In this document: piece after piece, positions 27,091 to 41,145 of the stretch | How the letters are laid out: each line of letters starts with the position of its first letter | Numbering within the stretch: position 1 is the stretch's first letter | Assembly: GCA_963281255.1 (NCBI GenBank) | Contig: OY725501.1 | Location: 3,573,674 to 3,637,673 of the forward strand | Direction of reading: 5' to 3' | Length of the DNA stretch: 64,000 nucleotides | Source: Aphrocallistes beatrix | Taxonomy: Eukaryota > Porifera > Hexactinellida > Sceptrulophora > Aphrocallistidae | Made by a program: the position numbers and the translations under genes | The notes under the pieces: model-generated | The model's input: only the letters and a program-made list of their open reading frames with translations | Told to the model about the DNA's origin: nothing | Databases searched by the model: none

Positions 27091-30000
27091 GTCTCCAAAT
27101 TGTAACTATAAGAGGAACGGAAAATTTTTCTGTAAAATGTTTCTCAAATCTCAGAAGCAATATCGGTGAGCATCAAATGATAATAGCTGATGCAGAGGTG
27201 ATGGATCCTACACAGGTTAAATTCTTATTGCTCAACTGCCAGAGACATAAGCTTGGACAAAAACTTGAACAATCAACTCAGGATATCACTATACAAGCCA
27301 TAATTATACTCTACCCTTTGGAGGATCATTATGTAATTGCACAGGAGTATGTGGAGAGGATCAATATACCTTTATTTTTTCTCGAAGAGAGATGTGAAAG
27401 GATTGTAGAGCTCATGGATAGATTTCCTGATTTGAAAGCTACGGTTGTGCTAACTGCTGGAGAGGATGACTCTCACCTCAGCTTTTTCCCAAGACAGCAT
27501 GGGTCTAAAGGTATAAATGTGATTATGAATCCATTACTAGTATGTTCTCTATTAGATATCTTTCCAATTATAATCTCTGTTTGTATGAAAATGCAACATT
27601 ATCTGGTGATACAGTAATATTACTTCTAAGTGGCTGGTGCTCTGCCATTCTTTCTCTTCAATTAGGTCTAACACAACAAGATATATCCTTCCAAGGTCGG
27701 GCGGATTCGGCGTGTTACAAGTTGCACAATGGTAAGAATTATCAAACACGTATGTTTGTTTGAATTACTGCACATCTTAGAATTAGTACAAGAGGAGGGA
27801 CAAAGTATATTCTACTACTGAACCTTAATAAACTCCAGACGCTTCTTCAAATATTTACTAGTTTTCTTGTCCTACAGCTTTACACATCATAACGTTTAAA
27901 GAGAAAGAGGAATTCACTGTTAGTTGCTTCACTAAGCTAACCGGTGCTATCGGAGAGCAGCAGCTGACGCTAGCAGGAGAGGAGGTAGCTGATGCTACAC
28001 AGCTCAGGTTCCTAGTCCTCAACTGCCAGAAAGATAAGCTAGCTCAGCAGCTAGAGCAAGCTACGAAGGAGACCACCATTCAAGCTATCATCATACTGTA
28101 CCCGAGTGAGGAGCACCTTACCATCGCACAGGAGTATGTGCATAAGATTAAAGCGCCTCTCTTATTCGTGGAGGAGAGGTGTGAAAGAATTGTAGAGCTA
28201 ATTGATCGATTCCCTGATCTGAAAGCTAAGGTGGTTGCCATAGCTAAATCTAACAGGGATGAGTCCCATCAGAAGGAGCATAAGTGTTTGGTAGACGCGT
28301 ATGAGACAAAGGATAGGGAAGGTCGGAGAGTGAAGGCCATCTCTCGAGGTAAGTTTACATTAATGAATAGTTTCAGACCGATACTGTAGGAATTTTGGTC
28401 AAAAGACCTAAGTGCAGCTTTAGTCAACACCGCTGTAAAATATGTATATACACCTTTTAAAATAAGAAACTTCTTTAACCTGAAATTTCTAGGATGAGAA
28501 TCTGAAATAACTCTGCAGACACGGAGTGTTCGCTAGTTTCTTTAAAAACATGTTTCAATCGTGTTTGAGACGCGATTAAAATGCAATCAAAACCCAATTA
28601 AAGCGCGGTTGAAAAGCAATTGAAATGAATATTTAATTCGAAAGAATTTGAACAACTCTGTAGTAGGAATTTGACTAATACAAAAAATAAGAATTAAATG
28701 ATATTCTTCCTATAGAACCGTGCATACAAGTCTCAGAGCTACTGCGCAGATCAGAATTGATGAGACCTCGCTCTATGCAAGATAATCCGAGCCTGTTTTT
28801 CAAAATTATCAGAATAATTCGAAGTACCAAAGACGAGGATGTTGAGAAAAAGCAGAAGGTTGATTCCCTATAACCATACTTGTCATAGACAATTTATTAT
28901 ATTGAATACTATCGGTTGACTGCTGAATTTCTGTAGAAAGCGAAGAGAATTTATCAAGATGGAATCTATCCTTTCTTGAAATATCCTGAAGCTAAGGCAG
29001 ACTTCCTCTACTACATTATTTTCATCAGAGAGATGTGAGTTACTCATCGTGTAACATTTTCAGATACGTACTTTACTATGATCATTCCTCTTATAATCTA
29101 AGATTCATCCAAGATGTTGCCAAGGTCAGCGAATACATCACTCCACTACTACAAGATATTTCTTCCCAACAAGTTCTCCCAAAAGATCTTAAAGCGATAT
29201 TAACTTCTTTCTTCACTACATGGTATGTCATGTACAGTAGAACCTGCTGATAATCCGATATTTGTAATATTAGAAAAAAAAGTCGGATTACTAAGACTAA
29301 ATCGCTAGGTCGCCGGTTTATATAATTTATCGCTTATTTGGTGTGTAGCAACAGCCCAGCTGCTATTCATGGATGTCAATCAATGCCTAAGAACATTATG
29401 GATTTGCTGAAGAAGGAGAAAGGTTCATTTAAACAGATTAGAGATGTAAAAGAACTCACTGAGAAATTATTTTGGTGTAAGTTTAATTAATGAAATAAAC
29501 CTGCGATTGAGCTATATTGAAAATTAAATGCTTCTTTAATTCTCGTTCATAGCTAATCTACAGCTGCTGATGGAAGAGGTATTCCATTCCCGTACTGCCG
29601 CCCCGCATTTTGCAATTAATTATTGGAATAGTTTCTTCACTCAGGTCAGTTCTTTACTGTTCTTATTCAAAACAATAATCTAACCAACTCAGAGTTGCAC
29701 GCGGGACGAAATTTGTAACCTCAGCCTGCAAGAAGCCCGCATAAATATTTTTGTCCCGCTTTGTAAGTTACTAACTATACACATAATAAGTAGACTACAC
29801 TTAGGGAATCCTTTTATGGGAGTGAGTTTCTGCAAACACAGATAAGTGGAAACTAACAAAGTTCCATTTACGTAAGTATTCCTTAATTGGTACTTCGTGA
29901 CAATTAAAAACATCGTCGGCCCGCACGGCCCGCGTGCAACATAAAATGTATATAAGTATATGTATAAACACACACGATCTATCACAGATGTTTAATACAT

Positions 30001-33000
30001 TATTTTATTGGTTTAATTAGAAATGCAAGGTTGCAATCAGTGAAGATGCAGCCACTACTTTCAGCGCTTTGTCAGAAGGAGTCTCCATCGGTAAGAGCAT
30101 GGGTATCAATCCAGAGCGATGTATACAGCCTTACCACTTCATTCTACTCCTCAAGAAAGAGAAAAGTTTAAAGATGCACTGGTAAGCCTTTGTTAACTAT
30201 TCATTCTTATGCTTGGTAATTTTAGATATTCAACTGTTTCTTCTGTAGCCTAGCATTTGAGAAGCTAATTTCGCTCTCTTCATACTCAGAAGGTCACCAA
30301 TTCATTATCAAGTTTAAAGAGTATTTCTATCAGTGGGATGAGACCAAATTTGACCAATTAGTCAAAGATCCAGAATATATAATCAATGTACGTCAGAGTA
30401 GAAAATTCTTATGAAAGTTGGAAGTGTATTTATTGATAATTTTCTTTTAGGCTTGTCGACTGATGAGTTTCCTTGCAGGAGTTGTTCACAGCGCGAAAGA
30501 ACTGGCTCCTGCTGAAGCTATTAAGAGTAATGAACAACTAGAAACGGTCTGGACGAACATCTATAATAGAATAATCGTGCTGTGGGCAACTCCCTTCGGT
30601 ACTGAACTCCCTCCCACTTACCCTGACGATCTGCTGGATTTCAAGATGCTATTGAACCTCCCAACAGCTCCGGGGCTCAACAGAAGATGGACTTTTAGTT
30701 ACATCAACCCAACTGTAATTGACTAGACCATATGATAACTGTATTCTTTCATAATTATGTGATGCTAAGCTGTGTTTTCTAGTTGAAGACGATCATCAAT
30801 CGCACTAACCAATATTCTCCTGAAGTGTTCTACTCCATCATCACCAAGTTCTCATTCCTTATTAATAAAGAAGTTTGTGAATATACTTAAAATATTAACT
30901 GGAGAATCTCGATGTGTATGAGCGTTTAAATCGCTAGGGTCATTTTTGGGGTAGAATTAGTCAAATATCCCTTGAAAACAAAACGATCCCTCCTTAAATC
31001 TTAAAAATTGGCCCTAGTAGTGTGGTAGTTTAACTGTTCTCTTTTGCTGTGTTTAGTTCATAATGGGATATTTGGAAGGATGTACACACAAGAAAGATGT
31101 GTCCCTTCGTGCCAAGATATGGGTCCAAATCCTAGACAATGCTTTCACAATCAGGTGAGTTCACACACTACTACAGTTATAATACGTACTATGACTCTAC
31201 TCTACAACGTATCTGATAGTACACAATATGAAGATTCTAAGCGGGTGTTTGAATCAGTTCTAACTTGCCTCCACAAGATCTACAAACAGTACATTTTTCA
31301 TCAAACAACCAGAGAGAGAAGCATAACCGGGGTGTTTGATTTTATTAGAGACTTGTTGTTAATAAAACTGGAGTGTAAACCCAACTACCATCCGGACCGA
31401 ATTAACCAGACCGAACCTTGGAAGCAATTTAAAGCCAGTTTCACTCGACTCACTACTCAAATTCAGAATTATTTGGGTTCTATCTTTGTTAGTTGACATT
31501 ATAATTTAGATAATTGTGGGTGTCTTTTGAAATTTAAACTTTTTCCTTATTTATTAGTCCGCTCTACCGGATGCAGGAGAAACTACAATCCTTCAGGAAT
31601 GGTTTATGGACATGATCTTAGACGTGAGTTTTTCTTATAATAACTACAAGCGCGCTTCGCTTGCTTGCGCTGCGCGGCTTGCGGACACTGCGTGTCTGCA
31701 GATTTACCCAGTGGGCGCTTGCGGATATTAGAGAAATAATACGTCGCTTTCTTGTTTTATGCTAAGTACGCTGGATTATCATTTGTCTACGGTTACATTA
31801 ATGAAATCAGAACTGTAGCAGAAATTTTGTTTCGTGATAAATATAATTTACTTCGTATTAAGAACTGAATGTAAGCTCAATTTGAATACACAAAGTTCAC
31901 ATTGCTAAATATTATTATACTTAAATAATCAATTCCAGTCCATGTCGTTAAAAGTTATTTTATGATCGAATTGATTGATCGTAGCATATAACACACTTTA
32001 ATTGTTGTTAACAATCAAAATATAGACTCAAAATAGCAGTATTCAATCATTTATATGAAATAGGATCGTGTGAATGGCATTATAAAAGGCTGATAATTGA
32101 TTGGTTCACATAAACCAATGAATTTCAATCACAATTAGTTCTTTGGATTGTATGCATAAGTCATTACTATTTTATTCCAATGTATTTGCATTATAGAATA
32201 ATCGAATTTGATTGGTCAGCACATTTTGTCACCTATCTCGGCGAGGTGTGAACATTTCGCTTAGATCTTCGAACTTAATCCTAGATTCATCATTTGACAC
32301 GTACATGCCAATTTTCGTATCTCTACGACTTGCCAATTCTTCAATCAATTCGGACAAAAAAAAAAAAATCCTGGAGTTTTAATATATAAGATATAGACAT
32401 GTTTAGTACTTAAGAAAAAGGAAAATTCCCAGGAAAATTCTACTTATTTTGAATTTTAATATTGTATCTCCTATAATTGGTGGTCATCATATTTATAACA
32501 CGCTGATCAATTTTACAAGTTGGTGTAATAAAATTGTTTAACAAAAGTGAAAAAATATCAATAGATAAAAAATTACATTAATTTCAGAGTAACCAATACC
32601 AAAACACCTCCAAATGGATTTTTATAATATACCATTATCATTAATTACGATTTTTTGCTGTTTTGATATTTTTGATATGATTTTCATATCACTGCAGGCT
32701 GCTACACCTGTCCAAAATGAATTGATGTCTCCACAGCCCACTCTAACAACGACAAAAGTCTTCGCTGCTTCAATAGGCACTGTTCAAGAGTGGTTCAAAA
32801 GATTCGAAGTACAGGATCTCACACCGAAGTATTTATACGCATGGAAAATGCTAGCTTCCTGCTGTAAGAACACGACTGGAATCAAACATCTTCAGCTACA
32901 CAACATGCCTCAATTTATTTCCTCTCTACTCGAGCTATATAGTAACACTACCCTGATAGCTAACACGTATCTCGAAGAGACCTGCATTCAGACTGTTGTA

Positions 33001-36000
33001 GAGTTCTTCGCTAATGTGCGAGAACATTTAAAGGCAGCTGCCTACGATATACAGAAGAATAACATCACATTTACACTGTTATACGAATACCTCAAGAACC
33101 AAGATAACATCTGCAAACTGTATCGGATGTCTGAGCTAGGAAAAGTATTCACGAAAGAGGATCTAGGCAAATTCAACACTCAGTACAACCAAGTTAATAA
33201 CAAACTTTCAAAGAAGCTGATCCTACAGTTACCTAAGAAATCATTTCCTCACTGCCCTTGGAAGTTATTGAAGGATGCTTTGGAACAGTTCGGAGTAGAA
33301 GTAGCTCATCTGAGTAGGATACACACTTTTTTCAAAGTCGTTCAGACGGACTCGTCCGAATATCCTTGTTGCATCGAACCGATGCCTGACATCAAGATAA
33401 ATGAGCACGAAGGACTCAGTAGTCAGAATCTTGAATCTTTGGAGCCTCTTGAGAAGTATGAAGAATTTTTCACTTATTTCTTTCTTCAGAAAAATGACCT
33501 CTTCATGGCCAGCTTATGCTATTTCTGTCAGAGAGAAAAGAAGGAAGATGATCCCCTTTCAATCGAATCTTTCGGGGCTGCTGTTGCCCACACTTACGAA
33601 TGGCTTGATAATCTTATTCAAGAGAAATCTACATTCGCAGACATTAAGCCGATATTTGAGCTCCTTGATCCAAGAGTACTGAACCTTGATCTGATTAAGT
33701 CTCAGTTCCGTAAGTTTCCTCATTTCGCCAGCCTCACTAGAGACCTCAAATTCATGAACTTGTTCGAGTTACTTCTGTACAGAGCACATCTGCCGGCCAT
33801 TGAGCAAGCCTGCGAGTCATACGGACTGGAAGGATGTAAGCAAAGTCCTCAATTTAGAAAGATTATAAAATTCTCAGAAAAACCACAGGATGACTATTTC
33901 GTTAATCAACTAACGATTTCTGATGCGTCGAATTATCTGTATGAGCTTAGAAACTACCTGTCCGGGGCCAGCCCTCGCAGACTTCGGATATTTGATATCA
34001 TGATTAGCGCAAAGGAATTTTACAACTTCTTAATGGACCCGGAAAATGAATATTACAAGACAGAACGGCGTAAGCTGTTTTTTGACGAGATCAAGATCAT
34101 CACTGGAGATCTGCAGAATGAAGATTACAACGATAAAATCCTGAGTCATCTCCAGATAGCTTACAAGTTCATCGTTCCATTCTGTTTCAAAGATTCATCA
34201 TTTAGTGAACTAATGAAGCAGATCACTTCTGAGGAATTTAAGAATGGAGAAGAGTCAGGTTTTGAGGAACTTGAGACTGTGAACAGAAACATTAACCAGA
34301 TTCGACTCTGGTTCATCAGAAGTAGGGGGGAAGCTGTTCACGATGATTCTCAACAGCTCACCGACATTCTTTTGAATGGGACATTCGAGATAAAAATAAG
34401 TGCTGCTACTCTCAATCCTGCTATGTGCTCACCCTTATCAATGATAGACCCAAGGGGAATTTCCTCCACTATCCTACTCACATACGGACAATGCATCTGG
34501 AAACGCAGGCAAACCTCAACTGCCGAATCTCCCTCTGTCTTAAACGCACAGCAAACACTTCTGAATAAGGTACTGAACCAGGACATGATTGATGAGTTCG
34601 TTGGGAAGCTCGGATTTCCGGAATTCGATAAAAACGACTCTCTTCGCGAGAAGACGCAGAAGTTTCGAACATTCTACAGTGACATCTTGAAGCTAGCAAA
34701 GATTCTAACTCAGCTCCATTACTACGGACATCCTGAATTCATGACTTGTACAATGAAATATCCTCTCAATAAAGATATCTCAGAATTGAAGCAGATAATT
34801 TCACAATACGAGAGTAAATTTTACACATGGAAGCAGGGAATAGACAATAGAAACAGTGTGTACCCACTTCTCTCTCACTTCACGATGCAGCGAGTCACTG
34901 CCATCGTTAGAGATCTCAATCTTCAGGATTGGGATGAGGCAGCACAACTTCTGGCTTTCCTTTTCACCAGGAGTCAAGGTTTGCATTCTAAGCTGGCTGA
35001 TTGGTTGAGAGAAAACTTTAAATCTTCAGAGGGCGGTGTCAGTTCTTCAGAACATCTCGGCAAGCTATTGAATTTGATGCGAGAAAACTCGGAACTTACT
35101 GCGTACGTTGCCACAGATCAAGTTGTATTGTGTGAGTACTTGGTCCCCGCTAGAACTGTTGATCAAGAGAAACCTTGCTTCCACCATATCCACAAGTACC
35201 ACAGCGTATCTGACCTCGAGATAATGTCTCTCCTCATCAGCTTGTACAGCGATAATCCTTTCCATATTCCACACAATACTGAAATCCTGCATTGCACTCC
35301 TACTACAGGCGAAGAGGAAATAGAATTATTCCTCAAAAGAACCAAGCAATTCCCAGATTTCATCTACTCCTTAATCAAAGTGAACCTGCTTCCCACTAAC
35401 CTGCAGGAGAAAATAGTTTCCCACATGAGTAGACAGAAGAACATCTCTCAGACACATTACATAGAGACAGGTCCATCCGTATTGAGAGAATTGTCTACAG
35501 TCAAAATACACAATATTGGCACTGAGCCGAATGATAACATTGAAGAGCGTTATTATGATTGCCTCAAGTACTTGCAAGATGAGAAAATATGTGATGTTAT
35601 GTTGGTCTATGGGCTTGAAGGTGTGGGAAAGACCCACTACATCAAAGAGAGGATTCGTCGCGCTAAAGATAGAGATAATAACATTGATGTTGTACAGGTT
35701 GCGATTCATGAAGGGTTTTGTTTGACAAAAGTCATCGACAAAATAAAATCTAAATTCAACTCGAACAACTTGAAATCTGGCAACATAATGTATTTTAATT
35801 TCACCATTGCTTGCCCTAGATTTGGGAAAAAGGATAAAAAGTTTGAAGAATTAATGTCTTCAATTTGTTGGTTCTTTTTTCACCTATTTATACTCGGCTA
35901 TGTATACGATGCGCCCTCTGGCAAGGGATTCTACATGCCTGTGGGTCTAAACTGGAAGATTTTTATCGAAGTTCCGATTCAAGCTACTGACCTTGAGAAC

Positions 36001-39000
36001 CCCGGATCTCACTCACGAGATCCGATCATACTTCTCGACAATTTCCTGGATTCCGTCCCCATTTTGAGGTTTATCGGAAAGAATAAACTCATTGAGGCGA
36101 ATAAACCCTATCTTATTGATGAAGAGGTTCAGCTAGTTTGCAAATATCTCCGTGCGTTTGAAGAGTATATGACTAGAAAACCTGGACCTAAATTTGCGCA
36201 GTGTGGTATCAACACTCTATACCAAGAGGGAAGTCGTGCCCCTATTCAATTTGGTAGACATACAGAGGTCCCTGATGCCCAGTGTTATACATTACTCAAC
36301 AAATACATGATAGCTGAGGTTCAGCCGAAAAAGGTACTGCAAAAATTATTTATTAAATACATGCATCGTCGCTGTCAGATCCTAGAATCTCTTCCTGCTT
36401 TCAACTTCAATACTGGGAATTCCTTCACAATGGAAGTTGAAGGGGAGAAGAAACGGGTTTCTCTCAAGAATCTCGGCTCTACCTTAATGGAGTTAATGCT
36501 GAATGAGGTCAATAGTACTTTCTGTTGCTTAATATCCAGCAGAGAGTGGTCCTCACTGGAGCATCACCAGCTGGTGTACGACAGTGTGGGAGGGGGACAC
36601 TCCTTACTCTATCTCTCACTCAACCCAGAGAAACTTCCACCCGTCATCACACAGGAGTTAGACAAGATCGGTGTGTTTGTGCCACAGAGGAAACAACTCC
36701 AGAACAGAGCTACACTTGACCATTATCTGACAAGTGCTATGGGAATACGAATACCAGGAGAGAAGACTATGCTTCAGTGGATTGATAAGGAGAAATACAT
36801 CTTAACACCCGACCTTGTAATGAAAATGATTAACATCAATGAACGTCGTCTGTGTGGCGTTCCTGTTATCATAGAAGGAGAGACTGGTGTAGGTAAAACA
36901 GAGCTAATACGTATCCTGTCATTGCTATGGGATATGCCGTATGAAATTGAAATAAAGCAATGGAAGATAGTTTTGCATGAAACTTTGTTAAATAAGATAG
37001 CGAATAAAGATGATGAGAAATTTGTAAGAGAATGTTTTCACTTAATCGAGAAGATTGTTCTACCTTACGCTGGACCAGACTTGGACCAGGAATTAATTGA
37101 AAAGATTGAGTTAATAATGCAACGATTCTTTCACAGTGTCGTAAAGTGTTTAAAAGACCTGGTTGAAATGCCAGCTTTCTACTTGCTAGATTTTAAATGG
37201 GATGAAAAGTTGCATGAAAAAATAATTCAAAACAAATGCTTGATCGAGGATTGCGCATCTCTTTCAACATTTCTTATCAATCTACTTAAAGCTCCTCTCA
37301 TTAAAACATCTACTAAACTCAACCTGCAATCCAGAATAACAGAAAAAGAAATCAAAAGCAATTTGAACTCCATAATTCAGAGAGCTAGAACAATTCATAA
37401 TCGATGTACCAATTTAACCTATCAAAACATTAAATCTAGGAAGAAGATACCAATCATGAATTTATTCTTTGATGAATTTAACGCCACTTCATGTCTAGGC
37501 TTAATCAAAGAAATCATGACAGAAAATACAGTAGAGGGTACTCCGTTACCTAATAACCTGTTCGTGATAGCGGCATGCCATCCACAAAGAACCTTATCTG
37601 TCCCTGTCACTAACCAATCGAAGGAACTGGATTGGGTGCTAGGCTGGTACCATGTCAACCCAGTACACCCGACTATGGAACTGTTGAAGTGGAACTTTGG
37701 TGCATTAAACGAAGTGCAAGAGAACGAATACATCGCTAACTTAATGGCCATCACTGCTGTCAAGTTCAAATCGAAAACAGATAATTGTCGCTCGTTTGTA
37801 CAAGTCCCTTCAAAGGACCTTAAAATTTTGAGTACTTTTATTTTCAGAGGACAGAGCCAGGTACGAGAATATGCTCGGGAGACTTTGACGAGTATTTTCA
37901 ATGAGAAAGCAGGAGAAAACTTAGACAAGGAAATTCATGATAAACACCTTGAAGAGACTAATTCTCGTGCGAAGAGCTCAGCTAGTCAGCGAGATATCAA
38001 GCGTGTATTCATTCTCATTGAGTTCCTAGGCTCCATCATAGAGGTACCTCCTGATTTGAAAGGAGAGGAGATAACCCATTACAACATGTGCAGGAGAATC
38101 ATACTCGTAGCAGTAGGGATTGTGTACTACCTCCGTCTGGATCATCAGTTCCGTAAACGGTTTAAAGCCTCCATCAATATCGACAATCTTGCAAAGTTTG
38201 AGGATATATTCGAATACGAAGTTAACAGCTTTATCAACAAGGCAGATCTCCCGCATGGAATTGCAAAAACTCAAGGTTTGAAAGAGAATTTATTCGCAAC
38301 CATCGTGTGCACGATCACGAAGATTCCGCTCATCATTATTGGACCTCCAGGCACCTCTAAAACCCTTTCATTCAACCTGACTGTGTCTAACCTTAACAAA
38401 GCTAAGGACTCGAAATGCTATTTCCAACAGTCAAACTTTCCTTCCCTTGATGCACAGTACTATCAATGCTCTCCCAGATCAACCTCAAAAGAAATTGAAA
38501 ATGTTTTCAAGCGCGCTATGGAGAAACAAGAAGCGAATGACGAAGCAGGTGTTCCAGTCAACTGCGTAGTATTTCTAGATAATGTGGAACTACTAGTGGA
38601 ACAACAGGACTCGTTGAAAGTTCTCCACTACTTCCTAGATACTCCCAAGGTCTCATTTGTGGCTATCTCCAACCACATCTTGGATGCGGCTAAGAGCAAC
38701 AGAGCTATCAACGTATTCAGACCCTATCAACAGGATGCAGTGAGTCTCTCCCTATTCAGTCGATTTTATTAGCAAATTTAATCTGTTTACTTATTGCTAG
38801 AATGATCTGTGCGAGCTAGCTCGAGGCTGTTTCCTACAGAATGAAAACTCTAAAATCCCTACAGAGCTGGAGAGTAAGCTCAAGCAGTATTGTATCGCTT
38901 ATTCGCGTTTGGAATTTCACCTCAAGTAAGTTGGGATATTCCTAATATGACGCTTTAGTTTATTCGTGAAGGGATAAACTTTATAAAATGTTGGAATTTG

Positions 39001-41004
39001 TGTTTTACTGCAACCGGTTTGATTTAATATTCTAATATTTTAAAGGAAGATGGAATGCCATGATTTCTTCGGCATGCGAGACTTCATTCACTTTCTTAAC
39101 TATCTCAACCGTCATTCAATCTTTCTGTCTGGAATCAAAGAAAAATTGGTAGTGAGAGCTCTTGAAAGAAATTTCTCTGGCGTGGACAGCAAAATATTTT
39201 TCAACATTGTCCGCCATTTCATACCAGACCAGGTATATGATACATACATGTGCATGTTGAGTCTTGCATCTTATATATCAAAATGCAATAGTTTTTTAGG
39301 CGACTCACTGTGACACTGCGTGTCGCAAGCAAGCAGAGCGCGCTGTGTATTATTATAATATATAGATATACCGGGTGGTCCAAAATAGATTGTACCCAAA
39401 ATCTTTCCTCCACTGTTCAGGTAATATGTATCTCAAAGCAATGTGATTATAAACTTAAGATGGTAACTTAATTGTAAACATATCCTGTGAATATCAGGTC
39501 TATAGCCTGAAATCCTACGGCTTTAGAGGAGGTGCTCGATGTAGCCACCATTGCGTTCTTAGACATTTTGAGTCGCAACACGAAATTCTGGAAAACTGAC
39601 TTCAGAACATCTTTGCTTATCACCCTGATTTCTTGCATAATATTCGATTTCAGCTGCTCAGGTGTTCGAGGGTTGTTCTTGTAAATCTTGTCCTTCAAAT
39701 AACCCCATAAGAAGAGGTCTGGGGGCTAAGGTCGAGAGATTAAGGGGGCCACCCGATGGACGTCTTCCTGCTGACGACACGACTTTTGAAATGAGACACT
39801 TGAGCCAATCAAGGGAGGCTTTGGCGGTGTGGGGGGTCGCCCCATCTTGTTGAAACCACATCCTCTTGTGTAGCTCTGGATACTGAGTCCGGAGCTCGTG
39901 CCAGAACAGCTCTTATACAGCAATGTACCATCTACTGTGTTGTTTGTTATTGCCGTCCCATTTTCCTCGATGTAGTAAGAGTCGGTGTTCCCTCTCTTCG
40001 AAGGTTCACGCCACACATCTTGGAGTGTAGTGGCCTGTTTGCCACAATGTGCAGCTTCTGAGATCCCGAGAAGATGTTTTACTCAATAATCAAGGATTTA
40101 TAGGGTGTTTTGTCAGTTTTAGATTTTGTCCGGAATTCATCGATTATGGTCCAGTGTTGTTTTGATTTAAGTCATTGATTTAAATCATGATTTAAATCAC
40201 TTAAAAAATCAAAAATCCTGTTATTTGATTTTTTTGAAATATATTTCCTTTTACTATTCTTGGAGGTGTGGCATCAAGTGCTGGGATAGAGAGAATATTT
40301 TCAACATTTGGTTGTGTATATTCAAAAGTTAGGAATAGATTATGTATAGCTAAAGCAGGAAAATTAGTATTTAAGTATATACAAGCTGCTGAATGCTCAT
40401 AAATAATTTCTTCTAGTTCTACGTACATTAATACATACTCTAATTTTTCGGTTTCTTCATTAATATTTATTCTAATTTTTCGGTTTTTTTCATTAAAACA
40501 TTCTATTATACGTGGATAATGTTAAATTTATTCTAGAATTCTACTTGATTATGAGTAGTTAAAAAATAAACAGAAGACTAAATGATTATAGATAAAAATA
40601 TATAAAAATCTAATTTAAATCAAATAAATCTGATTTAAATCAAATAAATCATGTTTGTGATTTTTTTCCAACCCTGAAATTTATTAATTTATAAATAATA
40701 AATTATTTAATAAATAAATAAAATAATTTAATTTTAATTTAATTTAATTTAATTTAATTTAATTTAATTTAATTTAATTTAATTTAATTTAATTTAATTT
40801 AATTTAATTTAATTTAATGGCCTTAAAGCTCTGGCACTCTATGTACCATATCGCACAGAATGTTCTCATCCCGATGGTCCATTTGTGTTTTTCTTGAACA
40901 TAGGGGATGTATCTGACATATTTAAAAAAGGCTTTTTGGTTAGTGCAAGAAATGGAGTTTAAGCAGGTCAAAACGTGATCGGGTACATTCTATTTTGGAC
41001 CATC

Positions 41005-41087
<83 letters not shown>

Positions 41088-41098
41088 TATATATAGAT

Positions 41099-41145
<47 letters not shown>

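Larger units (their letters stand above)
39369..41010 (-). mobile_element. Degraded mariner-like transposon in an RNF213-like intron
   Basis: Left end CGGGTGGTCCAAAATAGATT (about 39371) and the inverted right end ATTCTATTTTGGACCATCC (about 40988) are terminal repeats. On the minus strand, [12 protein letters not shown] (about 39828-39861) and a C-terminal block (about 39468-39698; [19 protein letters not shown]) are mariner/IS630 transposase remnants in different frames, joined by frameshifts; the N-terminal part is missing. A hAT remnant and an (AATTT)n tract interrupt it. The element is dead. Confidence 0.8.

Noticed and set aside
27177-27617. ATG at 27177 as the start of the RNF213-like gene
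   Set aside because: The module similarity extends upstream to the acceptor at 27090, so translation must begin in an earlier exon.
32614-32697. Leftward extension of the large RNF213-like exon
   Set aside because: The acceptor at 32697 follows a pyrimidine tract, and the upstream frame is only fortuitously open.
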